Assembly (NCBI RefSeq): GCF_014637085.1
Contig: NZ_BMEU01000027.1
Location: forward strand, 1 to 49,659
Length of the DNA stretch: 49,659 nucleotides
Direction of reading: 5' to 3'
DNA from: Comamonas phosphati
Lineage (GTDB): Bacteria > Pseudomonadota > Gammaproteobacteria > Burkholderiales > Burkholderiaceae_C
The notes below the pieces were generated by a model that saw nothing but the letters and a program-made list of their open reading frames with translations, did not search any database and was not told the DNA's origin. The number at the start of each line of letters is the position of its first letter. The stretch's first letter is position 1. The position numbers and the translations under genes are program-made. Below, piece by piece: positions 14,349-23,550 of the stretch.

Positions 14349-17300
14349 ATGGCCAAGTTTTTCATTGATCGACCCATTTTTGCCTGGGTCGTCGCTCTGT
14401 TCATCGTCGTGATCGGTGCACTGGCGATGACCAGGCTGCCGATCTCCCAGTACCCCAAGGTGGCACCGCCCGCCATCGTCATCAACACCGCCTACCCCGG
14501 CGCCTCTGCACAGGTGCTGGAGGACAGCGTGCTGTCGGTGATCGAACGCGAGATGAACGGCTCGCCCGGCATGGTGTACATGGAGTCCGTGGCCCAGGCC
14601 GACGGCACCGGAAGCATTACCATCAGCTTCGCGCCCGGCACCAACGAAGACCTGGCGCAGGTGGACGTGCAAAACCGCCTCTCGCGGGCCACGCCGCGTC
14701 TGCCCGCCTCGGTGACCCAGCAGGGCGTGCGCGTGGACAAGGCGGCGCGCAACTTCCTGCTGTTCGTGATGCTGTCTTCCGACGACCCGGCCTTCAACCC
14801 CACGGTGCTGGGCGACTATGCAGCGCGCAACATCGTTCCCGAAATCCAGCGCCTGCCCGGCGTGGGCCAGGCCCAGCTGTTCGGCTCTGAAAAAGCCATG
14901 CGCATCTGGTTCGACCCCGCCAAGCTGCGCGGCTACAACCTGTCCGCCGAAGACGTGGTGTCCTCCATCCGCAGCCAGAACGCCCAGGTGGCCAGCGGCT
15001 CGATCGGCGATCTGCCCAACATCACCGGCCAGAAGGTGGCTGCCACGGTGACCGTGCGCGGCCAGCTCTCGTCGGTGGAGGAGTTCGAGAACATCGTGCT
15101 GCGCGCGAACGTGGACGGCTCCACCGTGCGCCTGAAGGATGTGGCCACCGTGGAACTCGGCGGCCAGACCTATGCCACGTCCGCCCGCCTGAACGGCAAG
15201 GATGCCGTCGGCGTCGGTGTGCAGCTGACCCCCAGCGGCAATGCGCTGGCCACGGCGAAGGCCGTGCATGCCCGCATGGCCGAGCTGCAGAAGTACTTCC
15301 CCAAGGGCGTGAGCTACACCGTGCCCTACGACAGCTCCAAGTTCGTCGGCATCTCCATCGAGAAGGTCGCGCACACCCTGGTCGAAGCCATCGTGCTGGT
15401 GTTCCTGGTGATGTTCCTGTTCCTGCAGAACTGGCGCTACACGCTGATTCCCACCATCGTCGTGCCTATCGCCCTGCTCGGCACCTTCGGCGTGATGCTG
15501 GCCATGGGCCTGTCGATCAACGTGCTGGCCATGTTCGGCATGGTGCTGGTGATCGGTATCGTGGTGGACGACGCCATCATCGTGGTGGAAAACGTCGAGC
15601 GCATCATGTCCGAGGAAGGACTGCCGCCGCGCGAGGCCGCCCACAAGGCCATGAGCCAGATCTCGGGCGCCATCGTCGGCGTGACCCTGGTGCTGATCGC
15701 GGTGTTCATCCCGCTGGCCTTCTTCTCCGGCTCCACCGGCAATATCTACCGCCAGTTCTCGGTCGTGATGGTCGCGTCGATTGCCTTCTCCGCCTTCATG
15801 GCGCTGACCCTGACGCCCGCGCTGTGCGCGACTCTGCTCAAGCCCGTGGAAGCCGGCCACCACCACGAGAAGAAAGGCTTCTTCGGCTGGTTCAACCGCG
15901 GCTTCTCGCGCACGGCCAAGAACTATGAAGGCTGGGTCTCGCGCATACTCAAGCGCACCATTCTGATGCTGGGCATCTATGCCGCCATCATCGGCGCCGC
16001 GCTGGTGATTTTCCGCGGCCTGCCCACCTCCTTCCTGCCCAGCGAAGACCAGGGCTACTTCATCGTGAACATGCAGCTGCCGCCCGGCGCTGCCAAGGAG
16101 CGCACGATGGAAGTGGTGAAGACCGTGGAGAACGCCGTGCTGCAGCAACCCGAGGTGGCCAATCTGGTCAGCGTGGTGGGCTTCAGCTTCTCCGGCCAGG
16201 GTCAGAACGCCGCACTGGCATTCGTGCCGCTGAAGGACTGGTCCGAGCGCACCGATCCCAAGTCCTCCGTGGACAGCCTGGTCGGCCGCACCATGGGCAT
16301 GATCGGCGGCATCCGCGATGCCTTTGTGTTCGCCGTGAACCCGCCGCCCATTCCCGAGCTCGGCAATGCCGTGGGCTTCTCGTTCCGCCTGCAGGACCGC
16401 GCCGGCCACGGCCACGAGGCCCTGGTCAATGCCCGCAACATGATGCTGGGCATGGCCTCGCAGAGCAAGGTGCTGGCCGGCGTGCGCCCGGATGGCCTGG
16501 AAGACGCGCCGCAGCTGCAGATCGTGATCGACCGCGACAAGGCCAACGCACTGGGCGTGGACTTCTCGTCCATCAACGCCGCGCTGTCTACCGCCCTGGG
16601 CTCTGCCTACGTGAACGACTTCCCCAACCATGGACGCCTGCAGCGCGTGGTGGTGCAGGCCAATGCGCCGGCGCGCATGCAGCCGGAGGACATCCTGCAG
16701 CTGAACGCGCGCAACTCCAAGGGCAACGCGGTACCGCTGGCCTCTTTTGCCACCACCAAGTGGGTCAAGGGCCCCCAGCAAACCGTACGCTACAACGGCT
16801 ATCCCGCCATGCGCCTTGAAGGCGCCGCCGCCCCTGGCTACAGCTCGGGCGAGGCCATGGCCGAGATGGAAAAACTCGCGGCCAAGCTGCCCGACGGCTT
16901 CGGCTACGAATGGACCGGCCAGTCGCGCGAAGAAAAACTCGCCGGCTCGCAGGCCGTCTTCCTGTACGCATTCGCCATCCTGGCCGTGTTCCTGTGCCTG
17001 GCAGCGCTGTACGAGAGCTGGTCGATCCCGCTGTCCGTGATCATGGTCGTGCCGCTGGGCCTGCTGGGTGTGGTGCTGTCCACGCTGCTGCGCCAGTACT
17101 CGAACGATGTGTACTTCCAGATCGGACTGGTCACGGTGATCGGCCTGTCGGCCAAGAACGCGATTCTGATCATCGAGTTCGCCAAGGACCTGCAGGCCGA
17201 AGGCAAGGGACTGATGGAGGCCGCGCTGGAAGCCGCGCACCTGCGGTTCCGCCCCATCATCATGACCTCGCTGGCCTTCGGCCTGGGCGTGGTCCCGCTG

Positions 17301-17504
17301 GTGATGTCCACGGGCGCGAGCTCGGCCAGCCAGCGCGCCATCGGCACCGGCGTGCTCGGCGGCATGGTGACGGGCACCTGCCTCGCGGTGTTCTTCGTTC
17401 CTGTTTTCTTCGTGGTCGTGCGCAAGCTGTTCGGCAGCAAGACACCGCCACACGCTCAGGCTGCAGCCCCGGCGGCAACGCATGGAGGCGCCAACCATGG
17501 CTAA
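14349..17504 (+). CDS. RND multidrug efflux pump, HAE1 family (AcrB/MexB/TtgB type)
   Basis: A 1051-aa inner-membrane transporter, full length for HAE1 pumps. It begins MAKFFIDRPIFAWVVALFIV. The paired proton-relay aspartates are in GIVVDDAIIVVENVERIM and the partner lysine in GLSAKNAILIIEFAKD. Two periplasmic porter regions and twelve membrane segments are expected from family structure, and the repeated hydrophobic blocks are visible. It exports drugs and solvents with the adaptor and channel encoded on either side. The last codons overlap the channel gene by 8 nt. Confidence 0.96.
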   Translation: MAKFFIDRPIFAWVVALFIVVIGALAMTRLPISQYPKVAPPAIVINTAYPGASAQVLEDSVLSVIEREMNGSPGMVYMESVAQADGTGSITISFAPGTNEDLAQVDVQNRLSRATPRLPASVTQQGVRVDKAARNFLLFVMLSSDDPAFNPTVLGDYAARNIVPEIQRLPGVGQAQLFGSEKAMRIWFDPAKLRGYNLSAEDVVSSIRSQNAQVASGSIGDLPNITGQKVAATVTVRGQLSSVEEFENIVLRANVDGSTVRLKDVATVELGGQTYATSARLNGKDAVGVGVQLTPSGNALATAKAVHARMAELQKYFPKGVSYTVPYDSSKFVGISIEKVAHTLVEAIVLVFLVMFLFLQNWRYTLIPTIVVPIALLGTFGVMLAMGLSINVLAMFGMVLVIGIVVDDAIIVVENVERIMSEEGLPPREAAHKAMSQISGAIVGVTLVLIAVFIPLAFFSGSTGNIYRQFSVVMVASIAFSAFMALTLTPALCATLLKPVEAGHHHEKKGFFGWFNRGFSRTAKNYEGWVSRILKRTILMLGIYAAIIGAALVIFRGLPTSFLPSEDQGYFIVNMQLPPGAAKERTMEVVKTVENAVLQQPEVANLVSVVGFSFSGQGQNAALAFVPLKDWSERTDPKSSVDSLVGRTMGMIGGIRDAFVFAVNPPPIPELGNAVGFSFRLQDRAGHGHEALVNARNMMLGMASQSKVLAGVRPDGLEDAPQLQIVIDRDKANALGVDFSSINAALSTALGSAYVNDFPNHGRLQRVVVQANAPARMQPEDILQLNARNSKGNAVPLASFATTKWVKGPQQTVRYNGYPAMRLEGAAAPGYSSGEAMAEMEKLAAKLPDGFGYEWTGQSREEKLAGSQAVFLYAFAILAVFLCLAALYESWSIPLSVIMVVPLGLLGVVLSTLLRQYSNDVYFQIGLVTVIGLSAKNAILIIEFAKDLQAEGKGLMEAALEAAHLRFRPIIMTSLAFGLGVVPLVMSTGASSASQRAIGTGVLGGMVTGTCLAVFFVPVFFVVVRKLFGSKTPPHAQAAAPAATHGGANHG

Positions 17505-18933
17505 CACACTCATCCCTACCCTGCTGGCCAGCGCGCTGCTGGCGACCGGCTGCTCGTTCATCCCCAAGCTCGACAAGCCGGCCGCGCCGGTAGCCGCCAA
17601 TTACCCGGTGGCCACCGAGGCCGGTGCCTCGGCGGCGGCCGACATTCCCTGGCAGAACTTCTTCACCGATCCCCGCCTGCAGCAGCTGATCTCCATGGCC
17701 CTGGAGAACAACCGCGACCTGCGCGTGGCGGTGCTGAACATCGAACAGGCCCGTGCGCAATACCAGATCCAGGCATCCAGGCAGTTGCCCGAAGTGGGCG
17801 TGGGGGCCAATGCTTCCCGCGGCGTCAGCCAGGTCACGGGCAAGGTAGGCAACACCTACACCGCCGGCCTGACCATGCCCAGCTGGGAGATCGACTTCTG
17901 GGGCCGCATCGGCAGCCTGAAGGAGCAGGCGCTGGCCCAATACCTCGCCACCGAGGAAGGCCGCAAGGCCGCCCAGGTGAGCCTGGTGGCCGCCGTGGCC
18001 AACATCTGGCTCGGCCTGCAGGCGGACGAGGAGCTGCTCGACATCTCCCGCCGCACGCTGAGCACGCGCGAGGAATCCATCAAGCTCACCAAGCTGCGCT
18101 TCGACTCCGGCGCCGCCTCGGAGCTGGATTACCGCCAGGCCCAGTCGCTGACCGAGAATGCCCGCGCCACGCTGGCGCAGCAGCAGCGTCAGCGCGCGCT
18201 CGATGCGAATGCGCTCACGCTGCTGGTGGGCCAGACCCTGCCCGAGGAGTTGCTGAGCAGCCTGCAGGGCAAGAAGCTGTCCGATCTGCCGCCGCTGGCC
18301 GACGTGCCGGCCGGTCTGCCGTCCGACCTGATGCTGCGCCGCCCGGACGTGCGCCAGGCCGAGCAGGCCATGGTCGCGGCCAATGCCAGCATCGGCGCGG
18401 CCCGCGCGCTGTTCTTCCCCAACATCTCGCTGACCGCGTCGGCGGGCTTTGCCAGCACCGAGCTGTCGCAGCTGTTCAAGTCCGGCTCCAAGGGCTTCAG
18501 CATCGCCCCGTCGCTGTACCTGCCGATCTTCACAGCCGGCCGCAACCAGGCCAACCTGAAGGCGGCCGAGGCCGGCAAGAAAATCGCCGTGGCCCAGTAT
18601 GAGAAGGCCATCCAGACCGCCTTCCGCGAAGTCTCCGATGCCCTGGTCGGCCGGGCCACGCTCGCCAGCCAGCTGGATGCACAGCGCACGCAGCTGGAGG
18701 CCGAGTCGGTGCGCTTCAAGCTCTCCGACCTGCGCTACACCAATGGCGTGGCCAGCTACCTGGATCTGCTGGACGCGCAGCGTTCGCTGTTCGCACTGCA
18801 GCAGGCCACGGTGCAGGTCCAGCTGGCGCAGTTGCAGAACCAGGTCAACCTCTACAAGGTGCTGGGCGGCGGCTGGACCGAGCCCGCGGCCCAGCCGGCC
18901 GCGGCCAGCACCCAGGGCACTGCAGCGCAATAA
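17497..18933 (+). CDS. Outer-membrane efflux channel lipoprotein (OprM/TtgC/NodT family)
   Basis: A 478-aa TolC-type outer-membrane factor. The lipobox LLATGC sets the lipidated cysteine at residue 19. Two repeated OEP domains follow, with DFWGRIGSLKEQALAQYLATE, the LMLRRPDVRQAEQAM motif typical of OprM-like proteins, and a C-terminal YLDLLDAQRSLFALQQATVQ. ATG at 17497 is preceded by GGAGG and overlaps the pump gene, so the three proteins are co-translated. The tail is Ala/Gln-rich. A terminator follows at 18952. Confidence 0.95.
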   Translation: MANTLIPTLLASALLATGCSFIPKLDKPAAPVAANYPVATEAGASAAADIPWQNFFTDPRLQQLISMALENNRDLRVAVLNIEQARAQYQIQASRQLPEVGVGANASRGVSQVTGKVGNTYTAGLTMPSWEIDFWGRIGSLKEQALAQYLATEEGRKAAQVSLVAAVANIWLGLQADEELLDISRRTLSTREESIKLTKLRFDSGAASELDYRQAQSLTENARATLAQQQRQRALDANALTLLVGQTLPEELLSSLQGKKLSDLPPLADVPAGLPSDLMLRRPDVRQAEQAMVAANASIGAARALFFPNISLTASAGFASTELSQLFKSGSKGFSIAPSLYLPIFTAGRNQANLKAAEAGKKIAVAQYEKAIQTAFREVSDALVGRATLASQLDAQRTQLEAESVRFKLSDLRYTNGVASYLDLLDAQRSLFALQQATVQVQLAQLQNQVNLYKVLGGGWTEPAAQPAAASTQGTAAQ

Positions 18934-18951
18934 GCGCGCGCAGTCCTGTCC

Positions 18952-18977
18952 AAGGCGCCTTTCAGGCGCCTTTTTTC
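18952..18977 (+). terminator. Rho-independent terminator after the efflux operon
   Basis: AAGGCGCC and GGCGCCTT form a strong stem around a 4-nt loop, followed by TTTTTT. It lies 18 nt after the channel gene stop codon. The rest of 18934-19202 contains a short repeated phrase (TTTTTCATCGCCGGGCC at about 18972 and 19055) and no gene. Confidence 0.85.
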
Positions 18978-19202
18978 ATCGCCGGGCCACCCCAAGATGA
19001 AAACACCCCTCCCGGAGGGGCAGCGACCACGCACAGCGGGGAGCGTGGGGAGCCATTTTTCATCGCCGGGCCGCCCGGACTTGATCCAGCGCAAGCCCTT
19101 TATGGAGCCGCCGTCAACCCGGGTCGTCGTCCTGTGTCGTTGCAAAACCCCACTCATATAATGTTTCTCTAATTTCCGCCCACGCAAATCACAGAGGACT
19201 TC

Positions 19203-20066
19203 ATGAGCGAACAACACGCCCATACCGGGCCGATCAAAAACCCGAAACAGCTTTTGCTTGCCGTTTTATTCGCTTTTGTGATCCCGATCTTCGTGATCAT
19301 CGGCCTGGTCAAGTTCGTGACCTCGTCCGACACAGCGGGTGCGGGTGCCGGCTCCAGCCAGGCCGAGCGCGCCAAGGCCCTGCGCCTGCAGAAGGTGGGC
19401 TCCATCGAGATCCGCGACGCCAACCGCCCCCTGCGCAGCGGCGAAGAAGTCTTCAAGGCCCAGTGCTCGGCCTGCCATGCCACCGGAGCGGCCGGCGCCC
19501 CCAAGTTCCAGGATGCCGCAGCCTGGGGTCCTCGCATCAAGCAGGGCCTGGAAACACTGGTGCACTCCGCGCTGACCGGCAAGGGCGCCATGGCCGCCCA
19601 GGGCGGCGGCGACTTCAACGATACGGAAATCGCCCGTGGCGTGGTCTACATGGCCAATGCCGCCGGAGCCGGCTTCCCCGAGCCCAGCGCTGCGGCTGGC
19701 GGCGCGGCATCCGCAGCGCCCGTTGCCGCACCGGCACCCACACCCGCACCGGCGGCCCCTGCCCCGGCAGAAAATGCCGCGGCCGCAGCACCCGCTGCGC
19801 CTGCGCCGGCCGCGCCTGCCGCAGCCTCCAATGCCGGCAAGGACCTGTACAGCACGACCTGCGTGGCCTGCCACGGCAGCGGCGTGGCGGGAGCGCCCAA
19901 GTTCGGCGACAAGGCCGCCTGGGCACCGTTCATTGCCCAGGGCCTGGACACCATGGTGCAGAAAGCCACGCAAGGCATTGGCGCCATGCCTCCCAAGGGC
20001 GGCTCCACGGCCTCGGATGCCGACTTCAAGGCGGCCATCCAGTACATGGTGGACAACGCCAAGTAA
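19203..20066 (+). CDS. Diheme c-type cytochrome (two cytochrome c5-like domains)
   Basis: A 287-aa membrane-anchored periplasmic cytochrome. One membrane segment (LLLAVLFAFVIPIFVIIGLV) near residues 17-36 is followed by two cytochrome c5-type domains. Heme sites are CSACH (C88, C91, H92) and CVACH (C220, C223, H224). An Ala/Pro-rich linker of about 50 residues separates the domains. The near-duplicate phrases GAPKF and AW.P in both domains suggest internal duplication. It probably carries electrons between membrane complexes. It is a single-gene unit with its own terminator. Confidence 0.92.
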   Translation: MSEQHAHTGPIKNPKQLLLAVLFAFVIPIFVIIGLVKFVTSSDTAGAGAGSSQAERAKALRLQKVGSIEIRDANRPLRSGEEVFKAQCSACHATGAAGAPKFQDAAAWGPRIKQGLETLVHSALTGKGAMAAQGGGDFNDTEIARGVVYMANAAGAGFPEPSAAAGGAASAAPVAAPAPTPAPAAPAPAENAAAAAPAAPAPAAPAAASNAGKDLYSTTCVACHGSGVAGAPKFGDKAAWAPFIAQGLDTMVQKATQGIGAMPPKGGSTASDADFKAAIQYMVDNAK

Positions 20067-20087
20067 GCCGGTCCAGGCCCGCTTATC

Positions 20088-20110
20088 AACCGGCTGCGGC
20101 CGGTTTTTTT
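20088..20110 (+). terminator. Rho-independent terminator after the cytochrome gene
   Basis: AACCGGC and GCCGGTT pair around a short loop, followed by TTTTTTT. It is 22 nt downstream of the cytochrome stop codon. The following 20114-20165 is an AT-rich intergenic segment of the dispersed type described under findings. Confidence 0.85.
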
Positions 20111-20173
20111 ATTGTCAAATCAGCCTCTCGTGCTCATAAACAAAGCACCAAGAGCTATATATTTAGGAGTAAC

Positions 20174-20737
20174 TCAAGCTGCAGCCGCCAGCGCCTGCGG
20201 GCTTTGCCGGTAGCCAAAGCGCGCCGCCAGCGCGCCGCGCGGCAGCTCCTGCGGCTCGGCCAGCCAGCCGCGTTCCAGCGCCCGGGCCGCATCGTCCATG
20301 TCCTGCGAATGCACCCGGCCCAGCCCCTGCGGCAGCTGCAGATACAGATGGCCTTCGTCGTCCAGCACCACCTGCTGCACCTCCGTCGTCGCCAGCACCT
20401 CCCCGGTATGGGCCTTCAGCTCCAGCTCCGCATCGGTGCAGCGCAGGCGCCACACCCAGGGCGCGGCCTCCAGCTCCACGAAGACGCGCTGCGGCCCGTT
20501 CTGGAAATACCAGCAGCCGCGCTCGTCGGTGTCGTAGTTGCGGGCGATGAACGCCATCAGCTTCTCATGGCGCAGCAGCGTGCCCTTGGCGCCCTCGCGG
20601 CCGCTGGCAAAACTGCCGCAGGCCTGGGCGTCGCCGTCGCGCAGCCACCATTGGCCGCGCGCATCCAGGCCCAGCCAGCCGTAGCACGCCGGCACGTTGG
20701 GCCACTTGGCCATGGCCTGCCTGACGATGTCATCCAT
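20174..20737 (-). CDS. Conserved beta-proteobacterial protein of unknown function
   Basis: A 187-aa soluble protein with no signal peptide and no membrane segment. It begins MDDIVRQAMAKWPNVPACYGWLGLDARGQWWLRD, read here in parts, and has many Trp, Tyr and acidic residues (CWYFQNGPQRVFVELEAA). I recognise it as a family common in Comamonadaceae that databases label as a DUF, possibly DUF2946, but I am not sure of the number. It overlaps the hydrolase gene by 8 nt, so the two form one unit. No function is assigned. Confidence 0.8.
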   Translation of the reverse strand: MDDIVRQAMAKWPNVPACYGWLGLDARGQWWLRDGDAQACGSFASGREGAKGTLLRHEKLMAFIARNYDTDERGCWYFQNGPQRVFVELEAAPWVWRLRCTDAELELKAHTGEVLATTEVQQVVLDDEGHLYLQLPQGLGRVHSQDMDDAARALERGWLAEPQELPRGALAARFGYRQSPQALAAAA

Positions 20738-21746
20738 TGCTCTGCTCCTTGTTGTCTTCCAGCCACTGGGCCAGCCATGCGGTCACGGCCTGCGGCATGG
20801 CCAGCAGATGGGCCGGCCAGGCACCGCTCGAAAAACCTACATGGCCGCCGTGCGGCGGCTGCCATAACTGTACGGCCGCGCTGACATCCTTTCGTGCCGG
20901 CAGGCTGGCCGCCGGCACGAAGGGATCGTTGCGCGCATTGAGCAGCAGCAGCGGCACGGCCACCTGCCGCAGCCAGGGCTTGGCCGAGGCCCGGCGCCAA
21001 TAATCGTCGGCACCGGCGAAGCCGTGCACGGGCCCCGTGAAGATATCGTCGAAGGCATGCAGGTCGCGTGCGCGCCGCAAGGCCGTCCGGTCGAACAGGC
21101 CCGGCGACAGCTCCCACTTGGCCAGGGCTTTGGGCACCAGGGTGCGCAAAAACATGCGCGTGTAGAGCCGGCGGTTCACGCCCTGCCCCAGCTGCAGGCC
21201 CGCGGCCATCAGATCGAGCGGCGCGCAGACCACGGCGGCGGCACGCACCACGTCCCGGGCCGCCTCCTGCTGCTGGCCGGCCCACAGGGCCAGCGCATTG
21301 CCGCCCAGCGAGACCCCCATGGCCAGCAGATCGCCGCCGACCTGGCCGCGCAGGCGGCGCAGAATCCAGTCCAGCTCGGCCGCATCGCCCGAGTGGTAGG
21401 CACGCGGCAGGCGGTTGGGCTCGCCGCTGCAGCCCCGGAAATGCGGCACCACCAGTCGCCAGCCCCGGTCCGCACAGACCCGGGCCAGCGCCAGGGCATA
21501 GTGGCTGGCCGAAGACCCCTCCAGGCCGTGGAACAGCACCAGCGTCGGCACATGCGTCGGAGCCTGCGGCGCGCTCCCCGGCGCGGCGACATCCAGGTCG
21601 ATGAAGTCGCCGTCCGGCGTCTCCCAGCGCTGGCGCTGCCAGCGCACATCCGCACGGCACGGGCCGCGCGTGCTGGCGCACAGAGCCGACCAGATGGTCT
21701 GCACATGGCCGCCGGGCTGCCACCAGGGCGCACGAAAATCCTGCAC
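20730..21746 (-). CDS. YheT-family alpha/beta hydrolase
   Basis: A predicted esterase of the YheT/AB-hydrolase-4 family. The family start APWWQPGGHVQTIW, the oxyanion region LVLFHGLEGSSASHYALALA, HFRGCSGEPNRLPRAYHSGD, and the nucleophile elbow GVSLGGNALALW are all present; catalytic Asp and His are likely in ARNDPFVP and PHGGHVGF. I place the start at the GTG at 21746, giving 338 aa, because it begins just before the conserved block and has a G-rich site upstream. An ATG at 21863 would add 39 unconserved residues. Substrate is unknown. It overlaps the downstream gene by 8 nt. Confidence 0.85.
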   Translation of the reverse strand: MQDFRAPWWQPGGHVQTIWSALCASTRGPCRADVRWQRQRWETPDGDFIDLDVAAPGSAPQAPTHVPTLVLFHGLEGSSASHYALALARVCADRGWRLVVPHFRGCSGEPNRLPRAYHSGDAAELDWILRRLRGQVGGDLLAMGVSLGGNALALWAGQQQEAARDVVRAAAVVCAPLDLMAAGLQLGQGVNRRLYTRMFLRTLVPKALAKWELSPGLFDRTALRRARDLHAFDDIFTGPVHGFAGADDYWRRASAKPWLRQVAVPLLLLNARNDPFVPAASLPARKDVSAAVQLWQPPHGGHVGFSSGAWPAHLLAMPQAVTAWLAQWLEDNKEQSNG

Positions 21747-21965
21747 CGGCGCTACCCCCGCCTGCCCCACTCGGGCCAGGTCACAGGGGGCGCCCTCAAG
21801 GCGCTCAACGAAATCACGGTGGTCATATGCACACTGCTCCAGGCAGGAAAGAGCTGCCTGCATTGTGCGTTTTCTCCCACTCCAAGCACAGCCGGCGCCG
21901 TCAAACCCGGGCCCAAGCCATGTGCTATCGTTTCAATCCTCTCATCGCCCAGGAAAGACGCTCTC

Positions 21966-22589
21966 ATGAAACGCTGGCTCCTCTGGATCGCGACGGTCGC
22001 GTCGCTGCTCTCCCTGACTGGCTGCGGCTACAACGATTTCCAGCGCCTGGATGAAAAGTCCAAGGCCGCCTGGAGCGAAGTGCTCAACCAGTACCAGCGC
22101 CGGGCCGACTTGGTGCCCAACATCGTGGCCACGGTCAAGGGCGAGGCCAGTTTCGAGCAGGACACGCTGACCCGCGTGATCGAGGCACGTGCCAAGGCCA
22201 CCTCCATCCAGGCCACGCCCGAGCTGGTCAACAACCCCGAGGCCTTCAACAAGTTCCAGCAGGCCCAGGGCGAGCTCTCCAGCGCACTGTCGCGCCTGAT
22301 GGTGGTGTCCGAGCGCTATCCGCAGTTGCAGGCCAACCAGGGCTTCCGCGACCTGCGCGTGACGCTGGAAGGCACCGAGAACCGCATCACCGTGGCCCGC
22401 AACGATTACATAGGCACCGTGCAGGCCTATAACGTGCTGGCGCGCAGCTTCCCGAGCAACATCACGGCCAAGGTGCTAGGCTACGCCGTCAAGCCCAACT
22501 TCACCGTGCAGAACGAGGCGCAGATCTCCCAGCCGCCCAAGGTGGACTTCTCCGCCCCCGCCCAACCGGCGCCGGCAGCCAAGCCGTAA
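21966..22589 (+). CDS. lemA: LemA family lipoprotein
   Basis: A 207-aa LemA protein. A lipobox LSLTGC places a lipidated cysteine at residue 20. The family block follows: FQRLDEKSKAAWSEVLNQYQ, RRADLVPNIVATVKG, QAQGELSSALSRLMVVSERYP and YNVLARSFPSNITAKVLGY. The fold is a helical bundle. LemA genes often sit with TPM-domain genes, as here. The molecular role is unclear even for the family. ATG at 21966 has AGGAAAG upstream. Confidence 0.93.
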   Translation: MKRWLLWIATVASLLSLTGCGYNDFQRLDEKSKAAWSEVLNQYQRRADLVPNIVATVKGEASFEQDTLTRVIEARAKATSIQATPELVNNPEAFNKFQQAQGELSSALSRLMVVSERYPQLQANQGFRDLRVTLEGTENRITVARNDYIGTVQAYNVLARSFPSNITAKVLGYAVKPNFTVQNEAQISQPPKVDFSAPAQPAPAAKP

Positions 22590-22604
22590 CAGCAGGCCCT
22601 GGCC

Positions 22605-23549
22605 TTGAACACACCGTCCATGCCCCTCTGGAGAGCGCTGGCCGCCCTGCTGCTGGCCTGGCTGTGGCTGCTGCCCGGCCAGGCCCAGACCGCCGGCACG
22701 CAACGCCAGCCCGTGCCCCAGCTGACAGGCCGCGTGATCGACCAGACCCGGACGCTGGACGCCGCCGAGCAGCAGCAGCTGTCGCAGCAGCTCAAGGCGC
22801 TGGAGGACAGCACGGGCGCGCAGGTCGTGGTGCTGATGGTGCCGACCACGGCGCCCGAAGACATTGCCGCCTATGCCAACCGCGTGGCCCAGGACTGGAA
22901 GATCGGCCGCCGCGACATCGGCGACGGCCTGCTCGTCATCGTGGCCAAGGACGACCGGCGCATGCGCCTCGAGGTGGCGCGGCGCCTCGAGGGCGCGATT
23001 CCCGACATCAAGGCCGCGCAGATCATCGACCAGGCCATGAAGCCCCGCTTTCGCCAGAACGACTATGCCGGTGGCCTGTCCGCGGCCGTCGAGCAGCTGT
23101 CCATGCTGATCCGCGGCGAGCAACTGCCGGCGCCCGCGCCGCGTCAGTCGGCCCCGGCCCGGCCCGGATCGATTGGCGACTACGCCGGCTTCCTGCTGCC
23201 GGTGCTGTTCTTCGGCTTTCCGCTGGCGATTGCGCTGGCGCGCTCCCTCTTCGGGCGCGGCCTGGGCTCGCTGATCGTCGGCGGGCTGGCCGGCGGCGCG
23301 GCTTTCCTGGTCACCAGCAGCCTGCTGATCGCGGGCGCTGCGGCCTTCCTGGGGCTGCTCTTCACCCTGCTGTCCAATCTTTCGCGCTCGGGCGGTGGTC
23401 CCTATATCGGCGGCGGCGGCTCTGGCGGCTCTGGCGGCTCTGGCGGCTGGAGCGGCGGTGGAGGTGGTGGTGGCTTCGGCTCGGGCGGGGGCTTCAGCTC
23501 GGGCGGCGGGGGCAGCTTTGGTGGCGGCGGCGCCTCGGGAGACTGGTGA
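22605..23549 (+). CDS. TPM-domain protein, YgcG type, with glycine-rich C-terminus
   Basis: A membrane protein of about 314 aa. It has a signal peptide (ALAALLLAWLWLLPGQAQT), then a TPM domain (GRVIDQTRTLDAAEQQQLSQ, GDGLLVIVAKDDRRMRLEVA), two hydrophobic segments near residues 190-250, and a Gly/Ser-rich tail ending in SFGGGGASGDW, as in YgcG proteins. The start may be the TTG at 22605 or the ATG at 22620; neither has a strong site. TPM proteins have been linked to phosphatase activity and photosystem repair in plants; the bacterial role is not settled. It follows lemA by 15 nt. Confidence 0.88.
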   Translation: MNTPSMPLWRALAALLLAWLWLLPGQAQTAGTQRQPVPQLTGRVIDQTRTLDAAEQQQLSQQLKALEDSTGAQVVVLMVPTTAPEDIAAYANRVAQDWKIGRRDIGDGLLVIVAKDDRRMRLEVARRLEGAIPDIKAAQIIDQAMKPRFRQNDYAGGLSAAVEQLSMLIRGEQLPAPAPRQSAPARPGSIGDYAGFLLPVLFFGFPLAIALARSLFGRGLGSLIVGGLAGGAAFLVTSSLLIAGAAAFLGLLFTLLSNLSRSGGGPYIGGGGSGGSGGSGGWSGGGGGGGFGSGGGFSSGGGGSFGGGGASGDW

Positions 23550-23550
23550 T

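Noticed and set aside
12999-17600. 1533-codon open frame on the minus strand across the efflux genes
   Set aside because: It mirrors two genes with full family motifs. Its translation is His/Gly/Gln-rich without domains, as expected for the antisense of high-GC coding DNA.
18972-19071. Repeated phrase TTTTTCATCGCCGGGCC as a mobile element end
   Set aside because: Only 17 nt in two adjacent places; probably a local duplication around a terminator.
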